A stretch of DNA of 30,941 bases from Litorivivens sp041625495 (GCF_041625495.1 NZ_JBFJTH010000028.1:1-30941); one strand, 5' to 3'; shown: positions 7,873 to 16,139, numbered from the stretch's first letter. Translations and numbers: made by a program. Notes: generated from the sequence alone by a model not told the origin.

Positions 7873-8890
7873 TGCGTCGCTTGAGTTGCTCTACCGTGCA
7901 CTGGAGTCGAAGCCCGCCCGTGGCCTATTGCTGGCGGACGAGCAGTGTATTGCGGAGCCAGGTATACAAATTCCTGTGATCACCAATCGCGTGGATGTGG
8001 CGCAGCGCTTTCAGGCGGCGGGCTTCAATGCTGCGCTTTCTGATTTTGATCTGTCGGTTATCGACGTTGACTCCATCTACTATCGCGTCAGCAAAGAAAA
8101 GGCGCTGGTTCACCACCTGATAAACCAGGCATTACTGCGCTTGCCCATTGGCGGGGAGCTGGTTTTGACAGGTGAAAAAGGTGATGGACTTAAAACCTAT
8201 GCAGACAAGGCGCGCACTCTGGTCGGTTCTGACAAGGATCTGAACAAGGGGCGCGGTGGTGCGTTGCTGGCGCGCATTCGCAAACAGCGTGAACCCGAGA
8301 CTTCGCTGGATGACAGCAATTACCGTCAACTGTGTGATATCGCACCACAAGGTCATGTGGCCCTCTACAGCAAGCCCGGGGTCTATGGCTGGCAGAAAAT
8401 TGACCGAGGGAGTCGACTGCTCATCGGTGCGCTGGGCGATGTGTTGGATAAAAACGGGGCGCAGGCACCGCGTGATGTTCTGGATCTTGGTTGTGGCTAT
8501 GGTTATCTGACGGTAATGGCGCATCAGCGTTTGCCTGACGCTCGGTTTGTGGCAACAGACAATAATGTGACTGCGTTGGTGGCCTGCACGAAGAATATAG
8601 AGACCCACGCTATTTCCGCTCAGGTGGTGCCTGCCGACTGTGCTGATGGTATTGGCCAACAATTCGATCTGGTGTTGTGCAACCCGCCCTTTCACAAGGG
8701 CTTCGATATTCATGGCGATCTGACCCTCGCCTTTCTTAAAGCTGCTGCCGCACGTCTCGCTCCGGCCGGGATGGCGCTGTTCGTGGTCAATCAGTTTATT
8801 GCGTTGGAGCAAAAGGCCGAGCCCTTGTTTGCCAGCTGTGAGCGCGCTGGCGAGGGCGAGGGTTTCAAAGTTTATTTGCTCAAGCGATAG
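7865..8890 (+). CDS. rsmC: 16S rRNA (guanine-1207 N2)-methyltransferase
   Basis: The product has 341 residues, matching the E. coli enzyme (343). RsmC has two methyltransferase-like halves: a degenerate N-terminal one (about 1–165) and an active C-terminal one. The active half shows the SAM-binding motif LDLGCGYGYL (from Leu206) and the catalytic NPPF tetrapeptide (273–276) of N2-guanine methyltransferases. It is known to methylate G1207 of 16S rRNA in the 30S subunit. The ATG overlaps the rsuA stop by eight bases, so two 16S rRNA modifiers are translationally coupled here. A closely related alternative would be RlmG, but the N-terminal pattern and length favour RsmC. Confidence 0.92.
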   Translation: MTDASLELLYRALESKPARGLLLADEQCIAEPGIQIPVITNRVDVAQRFQAAGFNAALSDFDLSVIDVDSIYYRVSKEKALVHHLINQALLRLPIGGELVLTGEKGDGLKTYADKARTLVGSDKDLNKGRGGALLARIRKQREPETSLDDSNYRQLCDIAPQGHVALYSKPGVYGWQKIDRGSRLLIGALGDVLDKNGAQAPRDVLDLGCGYGYLTVMAHQRLPDARFVATDNNVTALVACTKNIETHAISAQVVPADCADGIGQQFDLVLCNPPFHKGFDIHGDLTLAFLKAAAARLAPAGMALFVVNQFIALEQKAEPLFASCERAGEGEGFKVYLLKR

Positions 8891-8892
8891 GA

Positions 8893-8917
8893 GCCATTGG
8901 CTATAGCCTGGCGAAGT
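8893..8917 (+). terminator. Weak candidate terminator after rsmC
   Basis: An interrupted stem (GCCA with TGGC outside, GGC with GCC inside) is followed after four bases by a T-run. The stem has a two-base bulge, so termination would be partial at best. It is listed because it separates rsmC from the sugar operon promoter. Confidence 0.25.
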
Positions 8918-8949
8918 TTTTGGGCGCAGGCTGAGGTTCCTTCCTTCCC

Positions 8950-8978
8950 TTGTCCCGGATGGGATTAGCCGCTATGAT
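8950..8978 (+). promoter_or_regulatory. Promoter of the sugar-oxidation operon
   Basis: A -35 box TTGTCC (8950–8955, 4 of 6) is followed by a 17-base spacer and a -10 box TATGAT (8973–8978, 5 of 6). The predicted start is near 8985, about 83 bases before the first gene of the operon. The LacI-type operator overlaps the last base of the -10 and the start site. Confidence 0.65.
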
Positions 8979-8991
8979 GTAAACGATTACA
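8978..8991. promoter_or_regulatory. LacI/GalR-type operator
   Basis: TGTAAACGATTACA is a near-perfect palindrome around a central CG, with only the two bases flanking the CG unpaired. It fits the LacI/GalR consensus TGTAANCGNTTACA at every defined position. It covers the predicted transcription start, the classic position for repression. The LacI-family regulator encoded at the end of the same operon (16167–17174) has the hinge-helix leucine (Leu50) that inserts at a central CG, so it is the likely ligand. Confidence 0.75.
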
Positions 8992-9067
8992 GCAAGTGCA
9001 TCCCGCGAGGGCATAATAAAATGCAAAAACTGCCATACGAGACAGGGCTGCCCATGGAGTTCATGGT

Positions 9068-9343
9068 TTGAGTCGGCTCGCTGTCACGGGCCGACGAGCC
9101 CTGCTTGGTGCACTGATTGCGGCTTATCTTTATGCCGGATTGGGGGTCACCGCCGCGGCGTTTTACGAGCTATATCACCTTATCAAGATCGAATTCGTGT
9201 ACTACTTCTACAGCGCCTTTAAGGCGGCCAGTTATTACTTGCCGCGCTGGGAGTGGTATTGGCTGTTTTGTGTGATGACCGGATTGATGATCAGTCTGCC
9301 CTGGTGGCAGTTTCTGAAGGCCCGACGAGGAGTGAAACCATGA
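9068..9343 (+). CDS. Small two-helix membrane protein, first gene of the sugar operon
   Basis: The product has 91 residues and I do not recognise its family. It has a basic N-terminus, a hydrophobic helix at about residues 10–34, a central aromatic Tyr/Phe-rich stretch, and a second helix at about 64–80 with three tryptophans, ending in a basic tail. There is no heme (CxxCH) or metal motif. TTG at 9068 is used as start because GGAG lies eight bases upstream and the overlapping ATG runs into a stop. Its own stop overlaps the next ATG (ATGA, four bases), so it is coupled to the Tat-exported subunit. By position it could anchor the dehydrogenase to the membrane or pass electrons to quinone; this is inference. 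Confidence 0.7.
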   Translation: MSRLAVTGRRALLGALIAAYLYAGLGVTAAAFYELYHLIKIEFVYYFYSAFKAASYYLPRWEWYWLFCVMTGLMISLPWWQFLKARRGVKP

Positions 9344-9963
9344 ATCGCAGGGAGTTTCTCGAATGTGCCGCTGTAATGGTGGGCGGGCTGTCGCTGCATC
9401 AAGTGGGCTTCAGTCTGTCGCAGGAGCAGCGGGTTTATCTGGCCACAGCGCCGTCGTATATCGCCAGAAAACCAGCGTATTTGAATGTTGCCCAGAAGAA
9501 AACGCTGGCCATGTTGACTGAAACGATTATGCCGCGCACGGATACACCGGGTGCTATCGACGCGGGAGTGCCACGCTTTGTAGAACTGATGGTGTTCGAA
9601 TGGTTGACCGACGAAGAACGGTCGCTGTTCGTCGGCGGACTGAATGCGCTGATGAGCGAGACCGAAGCCACGCATCAAAAGCCTTACGAGCAACTAGCCG
9701 AAAAGCAACGCGTGGCGATTCTGGAAGATCTGGAAAAGGCCGCCGGCGATTCCGCCTGGTATGACATTGGCAGCGCCGCAATGCGTGATTTTATCAGTGA
9801 TGCCCCTTTTGTCTGTCAGCTGAAAGAACTCACGATCTGGGGCTTTTTTACTTCCGAAGTGGGTAGCAAGCAGGTGCTGCGTTATGAGGCGATGCCGATG
9901 AAGTTCGATGGGCACCGTTCCCTCGATGAAGACGACAGCAGCTGGGCGACGCCGTTCATATAG
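9340..9963 (+). CDS. Tat-exported gluconate 2-dehydrogenase subunit 3 family protein
   Basis: The product has 207 residues. The ATG at 9340 (preceded by GAGGAG) gives the N-terminus MNRREFLECAAVMVGG, a twin-arginine signal with NRREFL and a hydrophobic stretch. The mature part from about residue 45 (LNVAQKKTLAMLTETIMPRTDTPGA) and the later FVELMVF and GWGFF-like segments fit the gluconate 2-dehydrogenase subunit 3 family. These small subunits are known to carry a signal-less GMC flavoprotein partner through the Tat pathway and to stay with it in the periplasm. The partner is encoded nine bases downstream. Homologues act with glucoside 3-dehydrogenase as well as gluconate, fructose and sorbitol dehydrogenases, so the substrate is not fixed by this protein. 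Confidence 0.88.
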   Translation: MNRREFLECAAVMVGGLSLHQVGFSLSQEQRVYLATAPSYIARKPAYLNVAQKKTLAMLTETIMPRTDTPGAIDAGVPRFVELMVFEWLTDEERSLFVGGLNALMSETEATHQKPYEQLAEKQRVAILEDLEKAAGDSAWYDIGSAAMRDFISDAPFVCQLKELTIWGFFTSEVGSKQVLRYEAMPMKFDGHRSLDEDDSSWATPFI

Positions 9964-9972
9964 GAAGACAAT

Positions 9973-11676
9973 ATGCTTCACACTGCCAATTATGATTTCG
10001 ACGCAATTGTTGTGGGCTCAGGTATCACCGGTGGCTGGGCGGCGAAAGAGCTGACCGAAAAAGGTCTGAAGGTACTTGTTCTGGAGCGCGGAAAAGATCT
10101 TCAGCACAGCGTGGACTATCTCGGCGAACACGCGCCGGACTGGAAGTTGCCATATCAGGGTAAAAGACCGCGAGAGCTCTACCGCGAAGAGTATCCGGTG
10201 CAAAGCAAGAGCTATGCATTTAGCGAGGCAACGCGCCATTTCTTCAACAATGACAAGGAAAACCCCTACGTTCGCGATGAGGATAAACCCTTCGATTGGA
10301 TTCGCGCCAATGTGGTGGGGGGGCGTTCACTGTTATGGGGGCGGCAGACTTATCGCTGGAGCGAACAGGATTTTCAGGCAAACGCCCAGGATGGTCATGG
10401 CATTCCCTGGCCAATTGGCTACAGCGATCTGGCGCCCTGGTATAGCTATGTAGAGAAGTTTATCGGTGTGAGCGGTGAGGCTTTGGGATTGGATGAGCTC
10501 CCCGATAGTGAGTTTTTGCCGCCAATGGGTATGCATAAAATTGAGGAGACTATTAAAGGGCGACTTAAAAACAAGGCGCCAGACCTCAAAATGACTATGG
10601 GGCGGGTGGCCATTCTGACCGAGGATCACAACGGTCGGGCGGCCTGTCATTACTGCGGACCCTGCCATCGCGGTTGCTCTACCGGCAGTTATTTCAGTTC
10701 TCAGAGTTCAACGCTGCCGGCTGCGAGAGCCACGGGCAACCTGACCTTGCGTCCTAACTCTGTTGTGGAAAAGCTAATCTTTGATCCGGCGACCAAGAAG
10801 ATCAGCGAAGTACGCGTTATTGATAGCCAGAGCGGAGAGCGCCACGCCTTTCGTGCGCGTATTGTGTTTTGCTGTGCATCAACGGTGGGCTCAACGCAAT
10901 TGTTACTGCAGTCAGCGTCAGAACACTTTCCCCATGGCCTGGGTAATCGCAGCGGCGCGCTGGGTCATTACCTGATGGACCACGCACTGGGAATGGCAGC
11001 GCTGGGTTTTTTCCTCGACGATATGGACAGCTATTATTTCGGCAATCGCCCGAATGGCACGTATATCCCACGTTTTCGCAACCTCGCTGGTAAACCCGCC
11101 AGCGACGATTTCCTGAGAGGCTACGGATTCCAGGCCAATGTGATTCGCATGGACTGGCGGACCGGGTTCAACCAGAAAGGTTTTGGTGCTGGTCTTAAAG
11201 ATTCATTGCGCAAGCCGGGACCGTGGGTATGGGCACTATCGGCCTTTGCCGAATGTCTGCCGGACAGCCGCAATCGTTTGTATTTGCATCCCACGAAAAA
11301 AGATCGCTTCGGCATTCCTCAAGTTGCCTTTGATGCAGCTTGGCGCGACAACGAGCATAGATTATGGGGTGATGCGGTCTCTCAGGCTGATCGGATCATG
11401 AAGGCCGCAGGCGCCGTGTTTAGTATTAAGCAGGAATCCATTGAGGCACCCATGGGGGCCGGCATTCACGAGATGGGTACTGCGCGAATGGGGAACGACC
11501 CGCAGCAGGCTGTGCTGAATGCCTACAACCAGGTGCACGATGTTCCGAACCTGTTTGTGACGGACGGCGCCTGCATGACCTCGTCGTCGTGTGTTAATCC
11601 ATCACTGACTTATATGGCGCTTACCGCGCGCGCGTGTGATTACGCGGTAAAACAAATGCAGGCTGGTCTTGTCTAG
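9973..11676 (+). CDS. GMC-family FAD-dependent sugar/glycoside dehydrogenase, large subunit
   Basis: The flavoprotein has 567 residues. GSGITGG (15–21) followed by an acidic strand end (LVLERG) is the FAD-binding Rossmann motif. Four clustered cysteines, Cys225, 228, 231 and 235, resemble the iron-sulfur-type cluster seen in bacterial FAD glucose, fructose and glucoside dehydrogenases. The C-terminal GMC signature has His499 in HEMGTARMG and Asn542 in SCVNPSLTYMALTAR, the usual catalytic His/Asn pair. There is no signal peptide, so I infer export together with the preceding Tat subunit. Ribosome binding site AGGAAG is six bases upstream. Given the downstream genes, oxidation of a sugar or glycoside (perhaps at C3) is the best guess; gluconate-type oxidation is the alternative. 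Confidence 0.9.
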   Translation: MLHTANYDFDAIVVGSGITGGWAAKELTEKGLKVLVLERGKDLQHSVDYLGEHAPDWKLPYQGKRPRELYREEYPVQSKSYAFSEATRHFFNNDKENPYVRDEDKPFDWIRANVVGGRSLLWGRQTYRWSEQDFQANAQDGHGIPWPIGYSDLAPWYSYVEKFIGVSGEALGLDELPDSEFLPPMGMHKIEETIKGRLKNKAPDLKMTMGRVAILTEDHNGRAACHYCGPCHRGCSTGSYFSSQSSTLPAARATGNLTLRPNSVVEKLIFDPATKKISEVRVIDSQSGERHAFRARIVFCCASTVGSTQLLLQSASEHFPHGLGNRSGALGHYLMDHALGMAALGFFLDDMDSYYFGNRPNGTYIPRFRNLAGKPASDDFLRGYGFQANVIRMDWRTGFNQKGFGAGLKDSLRKPGPWVWALSAFAECLPDSRNRLYLHPTKKDRFGIPQVAFDAAWRDNEHRLWGDAVSQADRIMKAAGAVFSIKQESIEAPMGAGIHEMGTARMGNDPQQAVLNAYNQVHDVPNLFVTDGACMTSSSCVNPSLTYMALTARACDYAVKQMQAGLV

Positions 11677-11706
11677 CGCGTGATTAAAAGGGGAAGGAAA
11701 CAAGCA

Positions 11707-12567
11707 ATGAAAACCTGGCTTAAACGTATTTTATTGAGCTTGATGGTCTTGGTCGTCGGCGCAGTGGGCTATGGCTATTACCAGCTAAAATCGGTCGGTC
11801 TCATACCGCGCAAGGATTATGACACCGTTGCGCCGGTACTACCGGAATTCAAAAAGCCCGCCGTGCTGGTATTCACCAAAACCAACGGGTTTATTCATAA
11901 AGATGCTATTCCCGTTGCAAAGCAGGTCTTCAAGTCGTTGATCGAGCAGCAGGGCTGGCAAGCCTACCTGACTGATAACGCTGCAGTGCACTCGCCTGAA
12001 CTGCTGAAGCGATTCGATTTTATTATCTGGAATAATGTGTCTGGCGATGTACTGACCGCTGAGCAGCGAACAGCCATGAAAACTTGGATTGAAAATGGCG
12101 GTGGCTGGCTGGGTGTGCATGCCTCCGGCGGCGATTTTTCCTATGACTGGGAATGGTATGTACAGACCCTGATAGGTGCCCAGTTTATAGGCCACACCAT
12201 GGATCCGCAGTTTCAGAACGCCGATGTTATTGCCGCCGACCCCTCCCTGCTGATTACTGCTCATCTGCCCAAGCCCTGGAGGGTAAAGCAGGAAGAGTGG
12301 TACGCCTTTGACCAGAACGTTCGTGATAAGGGCTATGAGGTTCTGTTGACCCTGGATGAATATAGCTATCACACAGCGGGTGAAACCTGGCTGGGCAATG
12401 ACAGTATGCCGGGTGAGCACCCTATTGCGTGGCGTCATACCGTGGGCAAGGGTCGCGTGTTCTACAGTGCCATCGGGCACCAACCGGCCACGTATGAATA
12501 TCTGGAATATCAAGCCTTTCTGCGTAAGGCAATGCACTGGGTCAGGGGGCGCGACGGTGACCAATAA
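11707..12567 (+). CDS. Membrane-anchored ThuA-like protein
   Basis: The product has 286 residues. The ATG at 11707 has AAGGAAA nine bases upstream. Residues 7–25 form one hydrophobic helix after a basic start (KTWLKR), so the protein is a signal-anchored, probably periplasm-facing form. The ThuA-like domain (class I glutamine-amidotransferase-like fold) follows from about residue 47, with the segments VLVFTKTNGFIH, FDFIIWNNVSGD, NGGGWLGVHASGGD, GAQFIGH and GRVFYSAIGHQ. ThuA family proteins are known from trehalose and keto-sugar catabolic operons; their chemistry is still poorly defined. Most family members are soluble or carry a cleavable signal. Next to a periplasmic dehydrogenase, a role on the oxidised glycoside in the periplasm is a reasonable inference. 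Confidence 0.85.
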   Translation: MKTWLKRILLSLMVLVVGAVGYGYYQLKSVGLIPRKDYDTVAPVLPEFKKPAVLVFTKTNGFIHKDAIPVAKQVFKSLIEQQGWQAYLTDNAAVHSPELLKRFDFIIWNNVSGDVLTAEQRTAMKTWIENGGGWLGVHASGGDFSYDWEWYVQTLIGAQFIGHTMDPQFQNADVIAADPSLLITAHLPKPWRVKQEEWYAFDQNVRDKGYEVLLTLDEYSYHTAGETWLGNDSMPGEHPIAWRHTVGKGRVFYSAIGHQPATYEYLEYQAFLRKAMHWVRGRDGDQ

Positions 12568-13747
12568 GCGCAAAATCCGCATGGGTATGGTGGGTGGCGG
12601 TCCCGGCTCGATGATCGGTCCCATTCACCGTATGGCTGCTGCCCTTGATGGTGAGATTGAGCTGGTGTGCGGTGTGTTTTCCAGCGACCCGGAAACGTCG
12701 CGAAGGGCAGCTGCACAGTGCTATCTGCCAGCCGACCGCTGCTATGACAATTTCCGAAGCATGATGGAATCAGAGGCGCGTTTGCCAGAAGGCGAACGGA
12801 TGGATTTTGTCGCGGTGGTTACGCCGAATCATCTGCACTTTCCGGTGGCCGAGGCGGCACTGAAATGCGGTTTCCATGTGCTGAGTGACAAGCCGGCGAC
12901 ACTGAATTTGGATGAGGTGCTGGCGTTGCACTCGCTGGTGAAGGACAGCGGCTTGTTGTATGGGCTTACCCATACCTACGCTGGGTATCCGATGATCAAG
13001 CAGGCCCGCGAAATGGTAGCTGCGGGCACCCTTGGGAGAGTCAGGAAAGTCCTGGTGGAATATCCCCAGGGCTGGCTGTCTGAAGCGGGGATTGAGAACA
13101 GCAGTAAACAGGCGCAGTGGCGTCTCGATCCGACGCGAGCCGGTATCAGTAGTTGCGTGGGGGATATTGGCTCCCACGCGGCCCACATTTGCGAGTACGT
13201 CACGAGTAGTGCGATCTCCGCTATCTGTGCCGATCTGGGCAGTGTTGTGGCTGGCCGTAGCATGGACGATGACGCCACCATCATTCTGCGTTTTGACAAC
13301 GGCGCGCGCGGGGTGTTGATTGCCAGTCAGATCTGCGCGGGTGAAGAAAACACGCTCAAACTGCGGGTATACGGCGAGCGCGGCGGTCTGGAATGGTCGC
13401 ACGCTGATCCAAACTCGCTGTTGCACAAACCGTTGGAGCGGCCTGTGCAGATCCTGCGTGCCGGCGGCCCCGGGTTAAGCAACGCTGCGCAGGCCAACTG
13501 CCGGACCCCGGGCGGTCACCCGGAAGGCTATCTGGAAGCTTTTGCCAATCATTATCGAAATTTCGCCGGCCAGGTACGTGCCCGCCTGCAAGGTCGGCCG
13601 GTCAGTGCGGTGGAAGCCGATGTGCCGGACATACACGACGCGCTGCGTGGTATGCGTTTTATTGAAGCCACCGTAGCTGCGTCGACCTCAAACCAGAAAT
13701 GGGTGGAGCTTCAGCCGCTTTGCGCATTGCAAGGAGATCAATCATGA
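12557..13747 (+). CDS. Gfo/Idh/MocA-family NAD(P)-dependent oxidoreductase
   Basis: The product has 396 residues. The GTG at 12557 follows AGGGGG at seven bases and overlaps the ThuA gene end by eleven bases. The longer upstream frame is a shadow of the ThuA gene. GGGPGSMIG (13–21) is the dinucleotide loop; VTPNHLHFPVAEAAL leads to the active-site DKP triad (Asp111-Lys112-Pro113), the family's EKP variant. Asp203 and His207 in DIGSHAAH complete the catalytic set. There is no signal peptide, so it is cytoplasmic. Family members oxidise or reduce sugars, inositols and glycosides, including at C3. Here it could reduce the imported keto-sugar or oxidise a second position. It is coupled by ATGA overlap to the TIM-barrel gene. 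Confidence 0.92.
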   Translation: MTNKRKIRMGMVGGGPGSMIGPIHRMAAALDGEIELVCGVFSSDPETSRRAAAQCYLPADRCYDNFRSMMESEARLPEGERMDFVAVVTPNHLHFPVAEAALKCGFHVLSDKPATLNLDEVLALHSLVKDSGLLYGLTHTYAGYPMIKQAREMVAAGTLGRVRKVLVEYPQGWLSEAGIENSSKQAQWRLDPTRAGISSCVGDIGSHAAHICEYVTSSAISAICADLGSVVAGRSMDDDATIILRFDNGARGVLIASQICAGEENTLKLRVYGERGGLEWSHADPNSLLHKPLERPVQILRAGGPGLSNAAQANCRTPGGHPEGYLEAFANHYRNFAGQVRARLQGRPVSAVEADVPDIHDALRGMRFIEATVAASTSNQKWVELQPLCALQGDQS

Positions 13748-14793
13748 AAGGCCCTGCCATTTTTCTGGCGCAGTTTGTGGGCGACCAAGCCCCATTCAAT
13801 TCACTCGATGGATTGTGTCATTGGGCGGCGGATCTGGGCTACAAGGGTATCCAGCTTCCTACCTTTGAGCGCGGTCTTATTGATCTGGAAACCGCAGCAG
13901 AGAGCCAGGACTACTGCGACGAGCTCAATGGTCGCGTGGCTGCCGCAGGGCTTGAAATTTCCGAACTGTCGACGCATTTGCAAGGACAGCTGGTGGCAGT
14001 GCATCCAGCGTACGATGAAATGATGGATGGTTTTGCGGTGCCTGCGGTTCGGGGTAATCCGGCGGCCCGCACTGCCTGGGCGATTGAGCAGCTTAAATTG
14101 GCGGCCAAGGCTAGCCAGAGGCTGGGTTTGACTGCCCATGCCACATTTTCCGGAGCACTGCTGTGGCATACCTTTTACCCTTGGCCGCAGCGTCCGCCGG
14201 GATTGGTGGAGACCGGATTCGCCGAGCTGGCAACGCGTTGGCGCCCCATATTAGACGCCTTCGATGAGGCGGGCGTTGATTGCTGCTTCGAAATCCACCC
14301 TGGCGAAGACCTGCACGATGGCGCCAGCTTTGAGCGCTTTCTGGCGGCCGTAGATCATCATCCACGTGCGAATATTCTCTATGACCCCAGCCATTTGATT
14401 TTACAGCAGCTGGATTATCTGGCCTTTATCGACCTATACCACGATCGCATCAAAGCCTTTCACGTAAAAGATGCGGAGTTTCGACCCAATGGCCGCAGTG
14501 GTGTTTACGGCGGTTTTGAGGGGTGGGTCGATCGTCCAGGTCGTTTTCGGTCTCTGGGCGATGGCCAGATTAACTTTGGCGCAATCTTCAGCAAGTTTGC
14601 ACAGTACGGTTATGAGGGGTGGGCCGTACTGGAGTGGGAATGCTGCCTTAAGCACCCGGAAGACGGTGCGCGCGAAGGAGCTCCCTTTATTCGCGACCAT
14701 ATGATCCGGTTAACCGATCGAGCTTTTGATGATTTCGCCGCGGTGGATTCCGATGAGGCCTTCAATAAGAGATTGCTGGGTCTCGTCGATTGA
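13744..14793 (+). CDS. Sugar phosphate isomerase/epimerase-like TIM barrel enzyme
   Basis: The product has 349 residues. The ATG at 13744 overlaps the previous stop (ATGA) and has AAGGAG seven bases upstream. It is a xylose-isomerase-like (AP endonuclease 2) barrel. Likely divalent-metal ligands are Glu183 (CFEIHPGE), Asp214 with His217 (YDPSHL), His240 (FHVKD) and a C-terminal Glu (297 or 299 in LEWE). Known members of this superfamily include IolE/IolI, ketose epimerases and the lyases or hydratases that cleave 3-keto-glycosides by beta-elimination, as in the levoglucosan and keto-glycoside routes. Its pairing with a Gfo/Idh/MocA enzyme is typical of those pathways. Isomerase versus lyase cannot be decided from sequence alone. 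Confidence 0.9.
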   Translation: MKGPAIFLAQFVGDQAPFNSLDGLCHWAADLGYKGIQLPTFERGLIDLETAAESQDYCDELNGRVAAAGLEISELSTHLQGQLVAVHPAYDEMMDGFAVPAVRGNPAARTAWAIEQLKLAAKASQRLGLTAHATFSGALLWHTFYPWPQRPPGLVETGFAELATRWRPILDAFDEAGVDCCFEIHPGEDLHDGASFERFLAAVDHHPRANILYDPSHLILQQLDYLAFIDLYHDRIKAFHVKDAEFRPNGRSGVYGGFEGWVDRPGRFRSLGDGQINFGAIFSKFAQYGYEGWAVLEWECCLKHPEDGAREGAPFIRDHMIRLTDRAFDDFAAVDSDEAFNKRLLGLVD

Positions 14794-14834
14794 GCGCGTT
14801 GCAAAAATAACATAACAGTGAGGCAGAACGAGCC

Positions 14835-16139
14835 ATGGTAGAAAATCTGGATAAAAAGCGACTATTTCTCGTGGGCAATCTGTCCATCTTCATGATTGGG
14901 CTTGGCTTTGCCGTGCGTGCAAGCATTGCCTCGGATATACAGGGAGATATCTTTAACGAGCTGGATCTGGCGCGATCGGCTGGGCTCGTTGGTGAGGTGT
15001 TGGGTGCAACCTTCATAGGGTTTGCGCTAACGCTGCTGTTTGGCAGTGCGCTGGTGGACAAGGTGGGCATGCGCGCCATGCTGCTGTTTTCTGCTGTGGG
15101 CTACATTGTTGGTAGCGTGCTGGTTGTCGCAGCGTCTTTCATGCCCGTTTCATCCCTCAGTTATTGGCTGATCTTTGTGGGCTTTCTGCTCACTGGTTTG
15201 GGTTGGGGCGCCGTAGAAGCTGCCAGCAATCCGATGATTACGGCGGTTTACCCCGAGGAGAAAACGCATCGTCTGAATATCTTGCATGCTTGGTGGCCTG
15301 CCGGAATTGTCGTCGGCGGCATTGCCGGGCTTGGCTTTTCCGCGCTGAATTTGCCTTGGCAAACCAACCTGCTGATGTTGATTGTGCCGGGCGCTGTGCT
15401 GGCTTACCTTACTTTTTCAACCGTTTTTCCGGTTACTGAGCGGGTGCAGTCAGGCGTGTCCTACGGCGATATGTTCAAGGAGTTGTTTCGTGCGCCGAGC
15501 TATTTCATCTGGTTTTTTGCGATGATGATCACTGCCGCTGCTGAACTGGCGCCGGGTCAATGGGTGGATCTGGCGTTGACCCATGTGGTGGGTATGCAGG
15601 GTATTCTGGTGCTGATTTACGTGAGCATGCTGATGTTTGTCATGCGTCATTTTGCTGGTGCCATTGCCAAGCGAATTTCGTCTGTCGGGTTACTGTTTGT
15701 AGGGTGTATTTTTGCAGCCACCGGTCTGTACGGTCTGAGCCTTTCTACGTCACCGCTGGCTGCCTTTGCCTCCGCCACACTATGGGGCATCGGCGTCTGT
15801 TATTTCTGGCCCACCATGCTGTCGGTAGTGAGCGAGCGATACCCTCGCGGTGGTGCGTTGTTTCTCGGACTGACAGGATTTGCTGGTGGGTTATCTATCC
15901 AGTTTGTCCTGCCGCAGATGGGTGCGATTTTTGACGCTGCGAAATTGGAAGCTGCCGGTGGTGTGGAACGTCTTGCCACACTCAGTGGGGAACAGATGGA
16001 CGCCGTATTGCGCTATGCATCGGTGGAATCTTTTCAGGCGGTCGCCTTGCTACCATTGATCCTTTTGCCGGTATTTGGCGCAATCTGGTTGCGCGATCGG
16101 TCCCGTGGTGTAGCATCTACTGCCATTGAATCGCAGTAA
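14835..16139 (+). CDS. MFS transporter, probable importer of the oxidised sugar
   Basis: The product has 434 residues with about twelve hydrophobic segments. The loop between helices 2 and 3 carries the MFS motif A (Gly70, Asp75, Lys76, Gly78, Arg80). The first residues are charged and there is no cleavable signal, so it is an inner-membrane permease. The pattern is closer to sugar:proton symporters of the FucP/NagP-like and AraE-like groups than to drug exporters, but I cannot name the substrate. The gap from the TIM barrel gene is 41 bases; the ribosome binding site (GTGAGG) is rather distant. In the operon it would bring the sugar, glycoside or keto-product from periplasm to cytoplasm. Confidence 0.85.
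   Translation: MVENLDKKRLFLVGNLSIFMIGLGFAVRASIASDIQGDIFNELDLARSAGLVGEVLGATFIGFALTLLFGSALVDKVGMRAMLLFSAVGYIVGSVLVVAASFMPVSSLSYWLIFVGFLLTGLGWGAVEAASNPMITAVYPEEKTHRLNILHAWWPAGIVVGGIAGLGFSALNLPWQTNLLMLIVPGAVLAYLTFSTVFPVTERVQSGVSYGDMFKELFRAPSYFIWFFAMMITAAAELAPGQWVDLALTHVVGMQGILVLIYVSMLMFVMRHFAGAIAKRISSVGLLFVGCIFAATGLYGLSLSTSPLAAFASATLWGIGVCYFWPTMLSVVSERYPRGGALFLGLTGFAGGLSIQFVLPQMGAIFDAAKLEAAGGVERLATLSGEQMDAVLRYASVESFQAVALLPLILLPVFGAIWLRDRSRGVASTAIESQ

Noticed and set aside
8132..8812. Open frame antisense to rsmC (226 codons)
   Set aside because: It is a mirror of the rsmC coding sequence with no protein features of its own.
10654..10668. CGPCH in the GMC dehydrogenase as a cytochrome c heme site
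   Set aside because: It fits CxxCH by pattern, but lies inside a four-cysteine cluster of a flavoprotein predicted to be exported folded through Tat. Heme attachment needs an unfolded apoprotein in the periplasm.
12356..12556. N-terminal extension of the Gfo/Idh/MocA gene
   Set aside because: The extra codons lie within the ThuA gene, and the GTG at 12557 has a strong ribosome binding site directly before the conserved nucleotide-binding N-terminus.
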